This document shows, piece after piece, positions 47,045 to 58,924 of a DNA stretch of 64,000 nt. The stretch lies in assembly GCA_026936325.1 (NCBI GenBank), contig JAPTHN010000004.1, forward strand, positions 41,805,289 to 41,869,288, read 5' to 3'. How positions within the stretch are numbered: the stretch's first letter is position 1; each line of letters begins with the position of its first letter. Under the pieces are notes generated by a model that was given only the letters and a program-made list of their open reading frames with translations, was not told where the DNA came from and did not search any database. The translations under genes were made by a program, and so were the position numbers. Origin of the DNA: Platynereis dumerilii. Its lineage: Eukaryota; Annelida; Polychaeta; Phyllodocida; Nereididae.

Positions 47045-47245
47045 TTGGACCTGAGCCTAGCTCAGCAGTGGCAGGGCGCTGAATGACTAATCTCTGAGAT
47101 CCAGGTTCGATTGCCGGTCCAGCAACCCATGTTAGATGGATGTTTCATCCTGTGCCATGAGTGCACCATGCCTCACTACCGCGGTCCTTGCCTGTCCTGT
47201 TTAGGCTAGAGAGTGCGAAGACACAGGACATAAAGTCCTGTCACT
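47045..47245 (+). mobile_element. tRNA-derived SINE, second subfamily
   Basis: Head GCCTAGCTCAGCAGTGGCAG (box A), box B CAGGTTCGATTGCCGG, body GATGGATGTTTCATCC, tail TTTAGGCTAGAGAGTGCGAA then CAGGACATAAAGTCCTGTCA. The tail resembles the scrap at 25370-25435. Confidence 0.75.
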
Positions 47246-50099
47246 AGCTGCCAGTCAAGCCAGCTTGTACAAGCAGCTATGTTAGGCTAACATGATGATG
47301 AAACGTCAGAAAGTCAACTTTTATAATTTAAACAATGAAATTTTGCAAGTATAACACTTCCAGTTGCTCTATAACTAACCTCTGAACTTTTTAATCAGAT
47401 TAAACCATAAACTTCCCCTCAGCAGCTCAGTCATGTCAGCTCTATTAACCAGTTGCCCTATCTGACCATTAAAACACCAGCATACTTAAACAAGTTAAAT
47501 ACTTGGCTGATATTCAGGTCAATTAACTGGCAACTTTGGTTACAGTAATGCTGGCTTTTTATGCAGAAGCATGATTAGCTCCTGATTGGTTGGGGGATTG
47601 CATAGGCCTATAAACTAAGTTATTGGTCCACTGGTTTGGCAATAGCATTAAACTTTTTAAATGTCAGGAATATCTTCTTAAACTTTCAATACTTGACTAA
47701 TTCAAGTACCTTGTATGTGCAGATTTTTTGATGTGATCAATTTCTCTGTTCAGAATTTGAATCAGTCTGCTGAAGAAAACCATGAGAGATGGTTGAAAGC
47801 TCCAGAAAAGCAAAAAGTAAGATCTTTGTCTATGGAATACTTTATAACTAATAGAATTTATATGTTATATGGATGGATTCAGCATCCATGGCTCTGGACC
47901 AAAGAGACAAATTCACTCTCATCCATATTCAAGAAGGAAAGATGTATAAGAATGTCTTACCTTCATGTGATGTTAATGAAACTACCCCATATAGCAGGGA
48001 TTACTATTCAAGAAGCAAAACCTCAACACAAGAATAAAACTTAATCTGAAAATGTCTGAACCTGCTTTTGACCAGTACAAAAGCTGTAGCAACTAGACTC
48101 ATCTTTACAAGATTTCAATTCATTTGCAACCCTAGCAATATGGCCAACCAAAACCCATTACTAATCTGCTGATGGATATAACAGGCATTGTTAGCACAGG
48201 TAATAGTAAGAGCAGTTGCTAAATGTCAATGTACAGAACAGATCCTGAGTGCAAAGTCTTGGTGCAAATTGCAGAAATGCAAACATTAGTGAATCCAAGG
48301 TTTGCCGTTATGTACAGGGCAGTTGATATTTTCATTGTTCTCAATGCTGAAGGCAGGTTTGCTGTGGAATATATTGAGATGAGAGAGGTGTTGGATTTGA
48401 ATCCCACTTTCGGATCTCAAGTTGGAGTGATCGGAGTCAATGGGACGTTAAATGGAGATGGTTGTATCAAAGTCCCTGTGTCGTATTAGATTCAGTGTCT
48501 TTGGACAGTTTGCCCGTATTTTGATTCCATGCTGAGGCAACTAAAAGACCCTGGACAGTGGTCATCTGTGAATGAATAGGGTATGTACCAGACTCCCAGT
48601 CTTCTCCATCACTTATCATCTCATGTCGATCACTAAAATTGGGAGAATGCTACAGTATGAGAGCATTAGTTTAAGTTCCTGCTGAAGCCTCTGCTTATGG
48701 ACACTGTTCTATACGGCTGCACTGAGTCGCATTTCCAGTTTCTTCTAATTCTGTAATTATTACAAAACTGTCAACCTTATCAAACATACAAAAGTTGCAT
48801 AAATTGTCTCTTTGTTTTAGAGGTGTTTTCTGTGCATGAATATGAATCTTATGTTGATATTTACATGCTATTACATATTCATGTTGCAACAATTAATTCT
48901 TTGGGTCCTTGATATTACTTGGTGAATCTGCATAGTGTTGTTTGGCACCCACAAATCATATTTTATTACTGCAAGCTGTCACTTATTTGCATATTAACAA
49001 GGTGACACATTCTCTTTAAGGATCAAGTGGTTGGGTTAGATCATGTATTTTTGAGCTCCATGGTTATGCTGAGTAAGGCTTAAGCAATTTTATAAGCACA
49101 CACAGGAAAATATAGACAACTAAAAAATGATTTAATTGGAAAATGTAAAATAACGATGTGATCAATAAATGAAATAGTGAAATGAGTAAATAAAGTCTTA
49201 AAAATGTCAACAGTGATGAATATTAAAATAAAACTATTAAACTGATCAAACTTAAAAATGATAATTTTAAGAAATGGTGGTGTGAATATACGACAACGAT
49301 ATGGACCAGACTAACACATTAATTGATCAAATATAAAATGCAAATGCACATGTGTGTGGGCCTAGTAAAAATGTTAAAATTTTGAAAACTGAAATTGGTC
49401 GAAACATTATCAAGAAAATTAGGAGAACAACTAAATATTGCAGGGTAGCCATTAAACACCTATAAATAAATTAGATTACACTGATAAAACAATTTGAAAA
49501 AAAAATGATATAGTTAATGTGTGAATCAAGTGCACGGTATAGTTTCTGTAGTGTGAATGAAACCTAATGATCATATTCAGGACATATTTCTGAAAATTGT
49601 GTTATTAAATTTTAGGCCAAAATGATGGCGTCCATCGAGGATGAGGAAAATATTAAAGCAAAGACTTAAAGATGGAAAAATTGGAAAATACTTGGAACTT
49701 ATACAAGACTCGCATATTATTTGTTGACTTGATAGACCATAAGCGTGCTCCGATATGCGAATAGTGCATTATCATTGATGTGCTATGTGTATGTTCATGC
49801 AAGAATATTTACTATTTTATGAATCTGGTGGTGTTTGCATTGAATTGTGTTGAAATCTCCACATATTCAAACTCATCCTTGGTCAGTGTTGGGTAGACTG
49901 TGGGAAAAAGGTGATAAAAGTTTGCACTTTTAACCATTGCTGACTGCTTACAGTCTACTCAAGATGGGATGAACAAATCGGAACTTGTATAACTTCATGC
50001 TTACATTGGATGTACCATTGACTTGAAGTATGTGCAAGAAGATGTTGGGAGTGTATATCGAGTGACATCGACTCTGTTGAGACAGTTCACAAAGAAGTT
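47246..50099. other. Non-coding stretch with doubtful exon-like pieces
   Basis: The frame at 48223-48489 (88 residues) includes GGATTTGAATCCCAC, which looks like a pol III box B, so it is probably a SINE remnant. A 63-bp phase-0 piece at 47754-47816, between TTCTCTGTTCAG and GTAAGA, reads NLNQSAEENHERWLKAPEKQ but matches nothing I know. Confidence 0.4.
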
Positions 50100-50159
50100 T
50101 TAAGAAAAAACAACATTAATATAGTAGTACCGTTTTATTGACCAACATCCGAGTTGAAG

Positions 50160-50362
50160 TGCGAAGTTGACATATATTGGAGTACAGCAATCATATTGGA
50201 GTACCGAGAGAGCAGATTGGTGCGCAATTTGGAGTACCATTCCTCCTGCACACAGGAGCCAGAAGGTACATTGAAGTACCAAGTCTATATTGGAGTACCG
50301 ATTGGAGTACCAAGTCCATATTGGAGTACGTTTCGCATAACGGAGTACACAAAAGGATTACC
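50160..50362 (+). repeat. Clustered TTGGAGTACC words
   Basis: TTGGAGTAC or a one-base variant occurs about eight times in 200 bp at irregular spacing (for example 50176, 50196, 50230, 50289, 50303, 50321). It lies directly before the candidate start codon at 50363. Confidence 0.7.
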
Positions 50363-50447
50363 ATGATGAGACGAGCAAACAGCCAACGCGACAAGGAGGA
50401 TAAGACCATCCGGAGATATTCTCTGCCTCCGAGTTTCGCTAAATTAG
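50363..50447 (+). CDS. Candidate first coding exon, unknown gene
   Basis: ATG in an ACCATGATG context opens MMRRANSQRDKEDKTIRRYS, then LPPSFAKL. The frame ends at a strong donor, AAATTAG|GTGAGT, leaving one base over. The peptide is basic, and RRYSLP looks like a kinase or 14-3-3 site. There is no pyrimidine-rich acceptor before it, so a first exon or an alternative start fits better than an internal exon. It could belong to a downstream gene or to an internal promoter of the RhoGEF gene. I do not recognise the peptide. Confidence 0.35.
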
Positions 50448-53400
50448 GTGAGTGTCCAGCCGAAAATTGATGAATTATAACATTTGTTCTGGAAATATAT
50501 GGTTTAATGTAAAATATATGGTTTAATGTATAATATTTCCTGTTGTCTTTTGTACTGAAAGTAAAACTTTCACCCTTGTCCTCTTAATTTAATGTTGATC
50601 TGGAGTCGTCGGGACCTATATAGTCAGGTTTGGCTCTTTTTTGTGAATGTATGGATGAGAAATAGATTTGACGATGAGAAGATACTGAAATCATTTATAG
50701 AATATGAGTTATGTCATCGCCATCACATGTATATCTCACTTGGAGAACTTCTCTATACTCTTTATTTTATGGGTTTATAATTTAGAAATGGTACTTATTT
50801 TATCGAGTGACATATTTTTATTTCGTATTTGTCCAATTTTCATAAATTTCCAGATAGTGTCATTGTTTTATTCAGGAAATTTAAGTTTATGTACAAAATT
50901 CTGTACATACACTTTACATGCTGTACGTCAAATTCCTACAGATTTGAATTTAGTATTTAAGCTTTCACATTACTGAACATAGTTATGATCTTGAGTACAT
51001 ATTTTACATACTTTAGGGAGTTACTTGGAAAAGGTGGGCTACAAAATTCCTCACTCATGGAATATGAGCAATGGAATTTCACTTAGACTAAGTTAGGGCA
51101 AAACAATGTGAAGTTAATACCATTGTAATATTGTTGAAGTATGAGGCAGTGAAAAGGTAGTATATCATACAGTTACAAAATGCATGGACGACATTGGGTA
51201 GTAGTCCTGTGGATGTATAGTCGTATACCATATATGATGTATGTGATATTTATGGAGTGTTAGCTTCTGCCTTATAGCTATGGTATTAAATCAAAGAAAA
51301 GGTGACTTTGGGACTCTTCAGAATGATGAAGTAGGGAAAAAGTTCAAAAAGACAAACTTGAGACAATCTTGGTATCTTCCGTGTGATCTGGGGCATGAAT
51401 ATGTGTCTCACATTATAATCACAGAATCACAGCATGAAAAGATAATATTACTAGCAAAAGAATATGAAATATATGATGCAGAGAAGTCATATTGTTTTTA
51501 GATGGTTTCTTGCTCTGTAAGAACAAGGTTCGATAAAAATTTTAATTTCATAGCAGCGTCGAAAAATTGCAAATTGTCGTTTGCAAAAAGAATGACATAT
51601 GAGCGGCTCATAAGATAATGTGATTATTATCAACTCGCTGGAAGCTAAGTTTCAACTTAGAAGTTTTCATAATTACTGCATACTGTCAGTCATTATAGAG
51701 GCTAAGATATAATAAGTAATATTTTTATAACTGGTTTAAGTTTCAATTTGATTTAACTGACTGCACTCAATTTTACTATGAAATATTTTATGAAAGTTAA
51801 AATTTATGAAAATTATAATTTGGTGATGGAGACAAATTTATTAAATAGATGTGTATAATTTGATTGCACAATGAGATGAATATCATGTCCATAGATTGAT
51901 TGATAAAGGTGGATACAGAAAGTAAGAAAACTTCAGATTATCCAAGATTATCCAACGACTACTGAGATTATCTCGTAGCAATAGAGATGGCATTGCTCTT
52001 AACCGAAGATTATCCATACCACTCACTAGAATTGATGGACAATGATCACAATATCCAAGAGAGTGTTTGATACTGACTCCAATTCTGTCATTCTGAAGAC
52101 TTGTTCAAAGTCAAAGAGTAAAGAGCATGGAAAGTAACCTTCATGGTACGATGCTTGACAGACGCTCGACAGACACAGCATTGAATCTCAGCTAAGCAGG
52201 ACAAATTGAATTTAGCAAAAAGTCAGAATACACCTCATAAGTTCTCAACAATATGTTGTCATATTTTATTTCATGTTATTTTCCGCCTGAGATGCTCTGT
52301 TTAATTGCAGCACTAACATCGGACATGAGTGAAAAAGGGAAAAAGTGAAGTCGGAGCAATGGCTACGGCCAATGTCTAAACAAGTTTCCACAAGCCTTTT
52401 GCATTGCAATGCATGCTCCATCAAGCCATAGTTGGAGGGAGAAAAAAAGCTAATTACAAATTTACAATGAAAAAAAAGAAGCTAGACACCTGGCAATCAA
52501 TTTTGCTATTGTGATATTGAACGCTGGCGTTATCACTAAATATCAGATTCCTACATCCAGCAGCAAGTAGGCTACATGGTACTACAATGTATTCTCTTGA
52601 AGAATTCAAAATCTGTGTGTGTGACAACTGCTTATGGTCAATAGGAAAACAGTAGTTTTCACACACAGATTTCGTATCCGATTGGTTTTGGCTTTTGGAG
52701 ATTTCAGTAACAGAAATTGTCAGATTTTTATTTGAACAGTTTAGTATTATATTTTCATTAACTAATTGTCAATTATAACAACAAAATTTCATACATTCCA
52801 GGAATTAACGCAAAATCTCATTCTCTAAGCTTTCGGCTGCCAGAATCCAGAACTCTTTGTATTTTTTTCTTTCGTGATGTCCAGTCACTGAAGGAAAGAG
52901 AACGGGAGTCCTCAACATTTTACGCATTTACCCATGTGAGGGATCTCGTACTTCTGTGTACTGTTAATTTCTAGGAAGCATTATTTAGTGTTACCAAGTG
53001 TTATCCTCTACCCTTGCTTGTCTGGTCAAAGAAATGTGGAACTAGACCAAGAAAGATGTATACCACATACGATTTATCCTCATTTGACATTCAGCGTCTT
53101 TCTTATGCAGTCCATTTCTTTGATGCTCCTATCATTAAGTGGTCAGTGGCACACTTTTATGGATGGTGTTGTGTCATCTGAATGCAAATGGGTTTGCGGA
53201 GCACCTTAGTCTGCAAAGGTCACTCCGCTGCTCTTGAAATAAGTCTGAAGGAAGGTTTCGATAGTCTAGAGAAAACAAAAGTTGTAAAGTGTTGCAGTGT
53301 TGGGAATAGTTAAAGGAGGAGCTATTTGTCTTTGTTTTATCAGTGGCTTTTAAAAAATTTGGTCTTACATTGTACATGATGTTGTTAAGTCTGCTCTCAA

Positions 53401-53947
53401 CATAAACGTTTTAACGGTAAAATTTCAGGCGAATCGATGAAATATCATCAATATGACATGAAGAGTGCCAATGGCTTTTGATTCTTCCATTTTGTCAAAT
53501 TTGAATGCATTAACGGTGAACTACATCCCCGGGGCTCCATCAGTCTTACCATTTCAACACTAAAATTGATTTAATTTTTTTGGGACATAGGTCTTTAACT
53601 TGGCAATGGAAAGAAAAAAAACTGATTGTGCTATATATTATAGGCCTTTGTTGTATGTTTTGTCTCTTTTATTGCTAATATCTACCAGTATATTGGAGAT
53701 CTAGAGCTTCAAGAGGTTGTTCAAGTGATATGACAGATTATCTTGTTATTCTACGTTGTACCTTTTATCTGGAGTGGACCTCTTAAGGAAGCACTTGACA
53801 ATTTGTAGATAGTTTATATTTCCCCGAAGAGACCTATCTGCTCTTACATACAGTTCAAGTATTCAGTTCAAGCATCATACTAGAGCTTTTTGCCAAAGTA
53901 TTTGTTGAGCTTGGAGTCTTTATCTGTTGAGGTTGTTTTCTAATAGC
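50448..53947. other. AT-rich non-coding stretch
   Basis: The frame at 51280-51501 (73 residues, RQSWYLPCDLGHEYVSHIII within it) is the longest but has no splice or homology support. Nothing else was recognised over 3.5 kb. Confidence 0.4.
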
Positions 53948-54175
53948 AGAGTGGGGGAGGGGGTTAGCGCAGTTGTTAGCGAGCTAGACTTTCAATCGCG
54001 TGGTCCTAGGTTCGAATCTGGCTCTTGTCGTGTCATGTTGACCTATGTTGGACAGTACTTTCAATCACCCCTCACCCCATTTCGGTATCCTCCTCCAGGG
54101 ATCCTCCTGTCCTGATCAGGTTGCGGAGTGCAAAAAGTTCACAGGACATAAAGCGGCATTGCTGCGACAATTATC
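53948..54175 (+). mobile_element. tRNA-derived SINE
   Basis: Box A GGTTAGCGCAGTTGTTAGCG, intact box B GGTTCGAATCTGG, body ATGTTGGACAGTACTTTCAA, tail CAGGTTGCGGAGTGCAAAAA then CAGGACATAAAGCGG. This is the best-preserved pol III head in the window. Confidence 0.8.
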
Positions 54176-54960
54176 CTTCCCTTTGTCGTTTGACGTAAAG
54201 TTTTGAGACGTTTGATCTTCCAAACTTTGAAATTGATCGTCAAACCTTTGGTATATTAGCTGTGGTATGGATTGTTTAATATTTCATACAGAGCATGAAA
54301 AGCATGTCAATAGTCCAAGTCCCTCAGCTCTTATGGGACTAATTGTCCCAGACAAACTGAAAATTTAAAACTTGTATGTCTTTCTCATGAAATAATGTAT
54401 TCCTAAATGCTGCAGAACCTGGAGTGAAGTTAAAACAAATCTACCTGCACATTAGAATTAATTTGAATTTTTGCGTTTTCCCTATTGTATCTCTCAATAT
54501 ATGTCTGTTTAATTGGAAACCATAGATATTTCAAAATACTGAGTACTGAAGCAATACTGCAAGCGATGAAAAACTTCATATATTGACTGATGTGTTATGT
54601 GCAACAATTTCTACACTAATGTCAATGCTATATCATTATGTCAATGTACTATTCTAATACAATAATACACACATTAATACATATCATAGCATATTGTGTG
54701 GGTTCTGACATTATGTGTGTTCTCTTTTTTTCTGCCATTATTTTTAGTGCCTTGGGATATGTGTATGTATTTATAGCAATATATTTGACCTGGTAACTTG
54801 ACCTATATAAAATATGCACTCAAGCTTTTCTTTTTCATTTTTGCAATATTGTAATGTAAAGCACATTACATTGACCTTACAGAATATACAGATATCCCTG
54901 CTACCAGCAACCTTTTTGTAGGGTCTTTCTTGGCTGCGAGGTTGCTTTCGTTAGTATATT
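54176..54960. other. AT-rich non-coding stretch
   Basis: Nothing recognised. Confidence 0.45.
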
Positions 54961-55870
54961 CTAATGTCCTCAGCCCCAGTGGACTCTCACCACAGCACTG
55001 TCTTTACAACCCCATGGGCCCTAAAGAGGGTCCTGTCCTAAGTTCCTAACCAGGACTCCATCAGTGCTCAGTATCATCTTTGATAGGCAATTAAACGATA
55101 ACAGCTGCTTCTATCACTGCTTAAGTTAGAATGGAGATGTATCGAAGTCTCAGTTGTCTTCGTAAATTATGTAAATTGTTTAATAGTTCAGAGAAGATAA
55201 GGGTACCGTCATTATCAGTCCAGGAAATTACCATCTGCTCATGACAACCAATGTCTTCAGCCCCACATGACACTCATCCCAGCACTGTCATCTCTCTCCC
55301 ATGACCTTCTCAATGTGTCACGGCCCAGCTATGACTTTGGAAGTGCTCAAAATCATCTTTGACTGGCTATTTAAAAATAACTGCTACAACTATCACTTCC
55401 AAACTTTGCATTAAGTTGTATTAGAGTATCAACTAACTCTATTAATTTGGGCAGGCTTATCCATTACATAATGAGGAAATGAACCCGAAGGCTCCAGAGA
55501 AATTAGGAAACTATCATCAGCTGCCAATGACTGTGGTGCCTCGCAAAATGGGATAGAATATGTCTTGCTACTGTCATGCTGCTGTGTGATGAGGATGGGT
55601 GCACAGGGATCAGACTTTCTTCTGATACCCAACTGATCAGCCCCACACACTCAATCATCCTGTCACTGTCAGGACCAGGATTTAGCTGGAATTGCGATTG
55701 ACATCATGCCATGGTAATTTCCCAGACTGATGATGGGCTGATCCGCTGGTGACTTTGAATTCGAAGATATTTTGCCAAGTGGGGCAGAATCCGTCCAGCT
55801 ACTGACATGCTGGTGACCAGCGTGGTGTTTTAAGAATGGCATTGTTGCAGGGATAGGCTTTGTGAAGTGT
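54961..55870. repeat. Diverged long tandem repeat
   Basis: TGTCCTCAGCCCCAGTGGA at 54966 and TGTCTTCAGCCCCACATGA at 55252 start two units about 285 bp apart. Both continue through CACAGCACTGTC/CCCAGCACTGTC, ATCATCTTTGA and AACTGCTACAACTATCACTT-like words. A weaker third start is near 55634. A second pair, TGTCTTGCTACTGTCATGCT and GTCCAGCTACTGACATGCT, lies about 230 bp apart. The origin is unknown. Confidence 0.55.
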
Positions 55871-57160
55871 CCACTTTTGAAGTGTATGGACACTGTATGT
55901 TTAGTGTGTATATTATGCAGATTGAGGCATTATTGACTGCACTGTGTCAGCTGGGTATATCAACTGTGTTCACAGGCAGTCTCCTGCACTGACTGTACAG
56001 TCTGTTAGAAATAACACAAGGTGACTGACTCTGCAGAAAACCCGCTCATCTAAGCTGGCAGTGATGTCATAAGACACAGCCAATCAGCTTTGGTATTACA
56101 CAATTTTTAGTTCTGCAATATCCAAGAGAGGGCTCTGTTAATATATGAGGCACCATGTGGGAGCCTCATGGAAGATTAAAGTCTGAAAATTTGGGCAAAA
56201 TAACCAAATATAAAGTTACAAACTACTTCTATTTGTTGATATATAATATTTCCAAGGATCTATGACAAAATCCTTCTCATATTCACAGTTTTTCAGTGAA
56301 AGGACTTGTGGTGTAATACCCCATAGGTACCTCTCCTGCCAGCTTGGGTGAGCGAACTTGCAGTTGTTCATTAAGCTACAAATCTGCAAGGAATTCCCTT
56401 AATTACAGGTATATTAGCTATAATTTGATAGAGTTAAGGTGTGGAATTCGTAGTTAACTTATCTGGCAAGGGATTTGACAAAAATTGCGGCTGTGACACA
56501 ATATCAGATGCTTGATATTAGACCCTGAAAACAAAGCTGTTATTTGCTCAGTTTTGAAGTCATGCACCTTGATGATATTTATACTGAGTATCAATTGACT
56601 AATACAGGAGTGTGCCTGTGCTGTGTTATAAGAGGTCATGCAAAGAATCCCACCCAACTGCAATTATCTGATAATTTTGTCAATTTTTGTAAAATTGTAG
56701 AATTGTCTGCATTCTTGTTATATGGATGAACATGTACATGAATACATAAAATTACCATATTGGTCCGGTTGAGGAGTTCTTTGAAAGTATCTGTCTGCAG
56801 ACTGCAGACTGCGGACTGCGAATGGAACTTTTTCGTCTGAAGAAAGAAGGATCCCTGATATCCTCAGTCCAATATTAATATTGTCTGAAGGACTACCTAT
56901 TGCTTGACTTACAGGGTGCGGCATGTAGAAAAGAAGGCATTTGAAACTTTTTTTTGGGCATCGAATACAGACACTGAGCCATGTTTGGGGGTCCTGGAAC
57001 ATAATATAAAAGGCCTGTATATCATTACAGTCCTTAGAATTACTTTGCTTTTTAATTGGGAATGATTGATACCATCCCTTTTATATTAACTGATTTTCAT
57101 GTCTATTGTGTTATGGACCAAAATAGAGCATTGATGGCTATTGAGTGATCCAATGACACC
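55871..57160. other. Non-coding stretch
   Basis: A short GCAGACTGCAGACTGCGGAC repeat lies near 56800. No gene was seen. Confidence 0.4.
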
Positions 57161-57168
57161 ATCACTCA

Positions 57169-57244
57169 TGACCTCAAGTAAATAGTGGTGACCTGACCTA
57201 CTTTTGAGGTCATCTAAGGTCACAGGGGTCATTCACCCTGACCT
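57169..57244. promoter_or_regulatory. Cluster of seven nuclear-receptor half-sites
   Basis: TGACCT at 57169, 57189, 57194 and 57239; AGGTCA at 57207 and 57217; GGGTCA at 57226. AGGTCAtctaAGGTCA is a DR4 arrangement, and AGGTCAcagGGGTCA is a DR3. Identification is by consensus only. Confidence 0.45.
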
Positions 57245-58341
57245 ATATCCTAAACACACTCCAGGGGATAGACACTTGCTGGTCTGGCCACTGGGTTACA
57301 ACAATAAAGAGAGTGATCCGGATTGTTTTTGATCTGATGGATTTGTAGATAATGCAGATGAAGGGTAAGATAGCAATGCAATTACCTGGTACAGTGTGTT
57401 CTCTATGTTTCTATTTGTCCAGTTGCTGTATTGGAAACTGAACCCTGTACCTACATGGACTGCATATGCACATATCTCTTACAAATAGGCTATCTTGATC
57501 TGTTGATCATAGTTTCACTGCATGTACGTCAGGTTCTATGTTTTTTTTTTCTTGGCCCAGGTATTGGGAAATGTGATTTGAACCCTGGACGTTTGACTGT
57601 ACACACGAACACCTCTTACCAACTGTCTCCATCACAACATCTCTGTTCCTTTCAAATAGCTACCTCCCTTGTAATGAACACGGACCACCCTGAAGTATTA
57701 CCTATTACTCAATCTCAAATAGAGGCCTGGGGGCTACTTTTTCAACTGACATGTTCCCCTTGGCCTTGAATAGGAAAACAGATAACTCACTGTTTATGGG
57801 TCTGCCATTGAACTCTTGATGTGTGTGCTATTGAGCCATTGATGATTTCAGTGGCACAGGTTCAGTTATGGTCACTAGGGCCACACTGTGTCTTCTTGTT
57901 AGGTTGGGATGTACTGGATCGGTATCGGTAGTATCTGCGTCAAAGAATGCACTGTCAGTAGCTACGCAGACAGACCCTGTGATTTCATCTATTGTAATAA
58001 ATTTTTCCAGCTTTTCTTCTTTGAGAAAGAGGCTTCTTTTCGTTTTAATTCAGCTGTTGCACAACTTTCTATTCTTGCACACGCCTTCCCAATTTGGGGT
58101 AACATGGTCTGAAATCTGTTCACTCAGTTAGAAAATTGTTAATAATGATAATATCACTCGCAACTTTTTTGGGGTGGGGTAATTTTACAAGATAAGCTTC
58201 TTACTAGCTTTTTTGCAGAAATTTTTGTTCATTTGACATAAATTGACAATGTTCCCCTCAGAACTTTGGTTGTGATGCTGATTATGACAATTTGGGACAA
58301 AGTTGAAGTGATAGCTGCACATCTGTCACTAGGCAGCCATG
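57245..58341. other. Non-coding stretch
   Basis: Short frames at 57431-57769 and 57868-58131 have no recognisable domain and no clear splice sites. Confidence 0.4.
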
Positions 58342-58395
58342 GTGACGCCATAGCAACAGGCAGGCTTGTCTGTTTGACTCTGTTGCTATGGTAAC
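58342..58395. promoter_or_regulatory. Pair of RFX X-box-like sites forming a hairpin
   Basis: GTGACGCCATAGCAAC (58342-58357) and GTTGCTATGGTAAC (58382-58395) both fit the RFX consensus. CCATAGCAACAG and CTGTTGCTATGG form a perfect 12-bp stem around a ~20-bp loop. CCATAGCAACAGGCA occurs again at 58910-58924. Confidence 0.45.
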
Positions 58396-58596
58396 CATTG
58401 TTTGCTGTATCATTCTCAATGGAGAGCCATCCCTTGGGGCACCAGAAGGGCACATGGAAGAGGAAAGGGGTAAAGTGGTGGGACCTGTGGCGCCATCTAT
58501 TTAACCCTTATTTCTGTAACTCAATTGGTTCTCAATAACAGGGAATATCCCACCAGTTGATGCTGCTAAACTGCATCTATAGAGCCACCAAACAAC

Positions 58597-58779
58597 CAGG
58601 GGAGGATCCAGAAAATTCCGGTGGGGGGGGGGGTCTATTGGGCTATCGCGTCGCGGAACGCATAATTCGCGACATAACGCGACTGCGCGCAGATAAAACT
58701 AACATGTAAATATATATATTTTTTGGTCTGGTGGGGGGGGGATGCATCCCCCCACCCCCCCCCCCTGCATCCGTCCCTG
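58597..58779. mobile_element. hAT-like MITE, 183 bp
   Basis: The left end CAGGGGAGGATCCAG and the complement of the right end CAGGGACGGATGCAG are degenerate inverted repeats of a kind common to hAT-derived MITEs. The flanks CAAACAAC (58589-58596) and CCAACAAC (58780-58787) differ by one base and are probably an 8-bp duplication. A TCGCGTCGCGGAACGC patch and G/C-runs lie inside. Confidence 0.7.
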
Positions 58780-58924
58780 CCAACAACTCCCAGATCTACA
58801 GGAATAGGGGTGAACGAGAAGGGTTTTAATGGTTCAGCTTTGCAAATTAGAAGGGTTAATTATAATTCATGGAAGCCAGTGGAGCTGTTGCACCCATTTA
58901 CATCAATTACCATAGCAACAGGCA

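Noticed and set aside
47754-47816. Exon-like 63-bp piece, NLNQSAEENHERWLKAPEKQ
   Set aside because: Splice sites are fair, but only phase 0 is open, which does not follow the preceding candidate exon, and the peptide is unrecognised.
48223-48489. 88-residue frame
   Set aside because: Contains a box-B-like GGATTTGAATCCC and looks like a SINE remnant; no homology.
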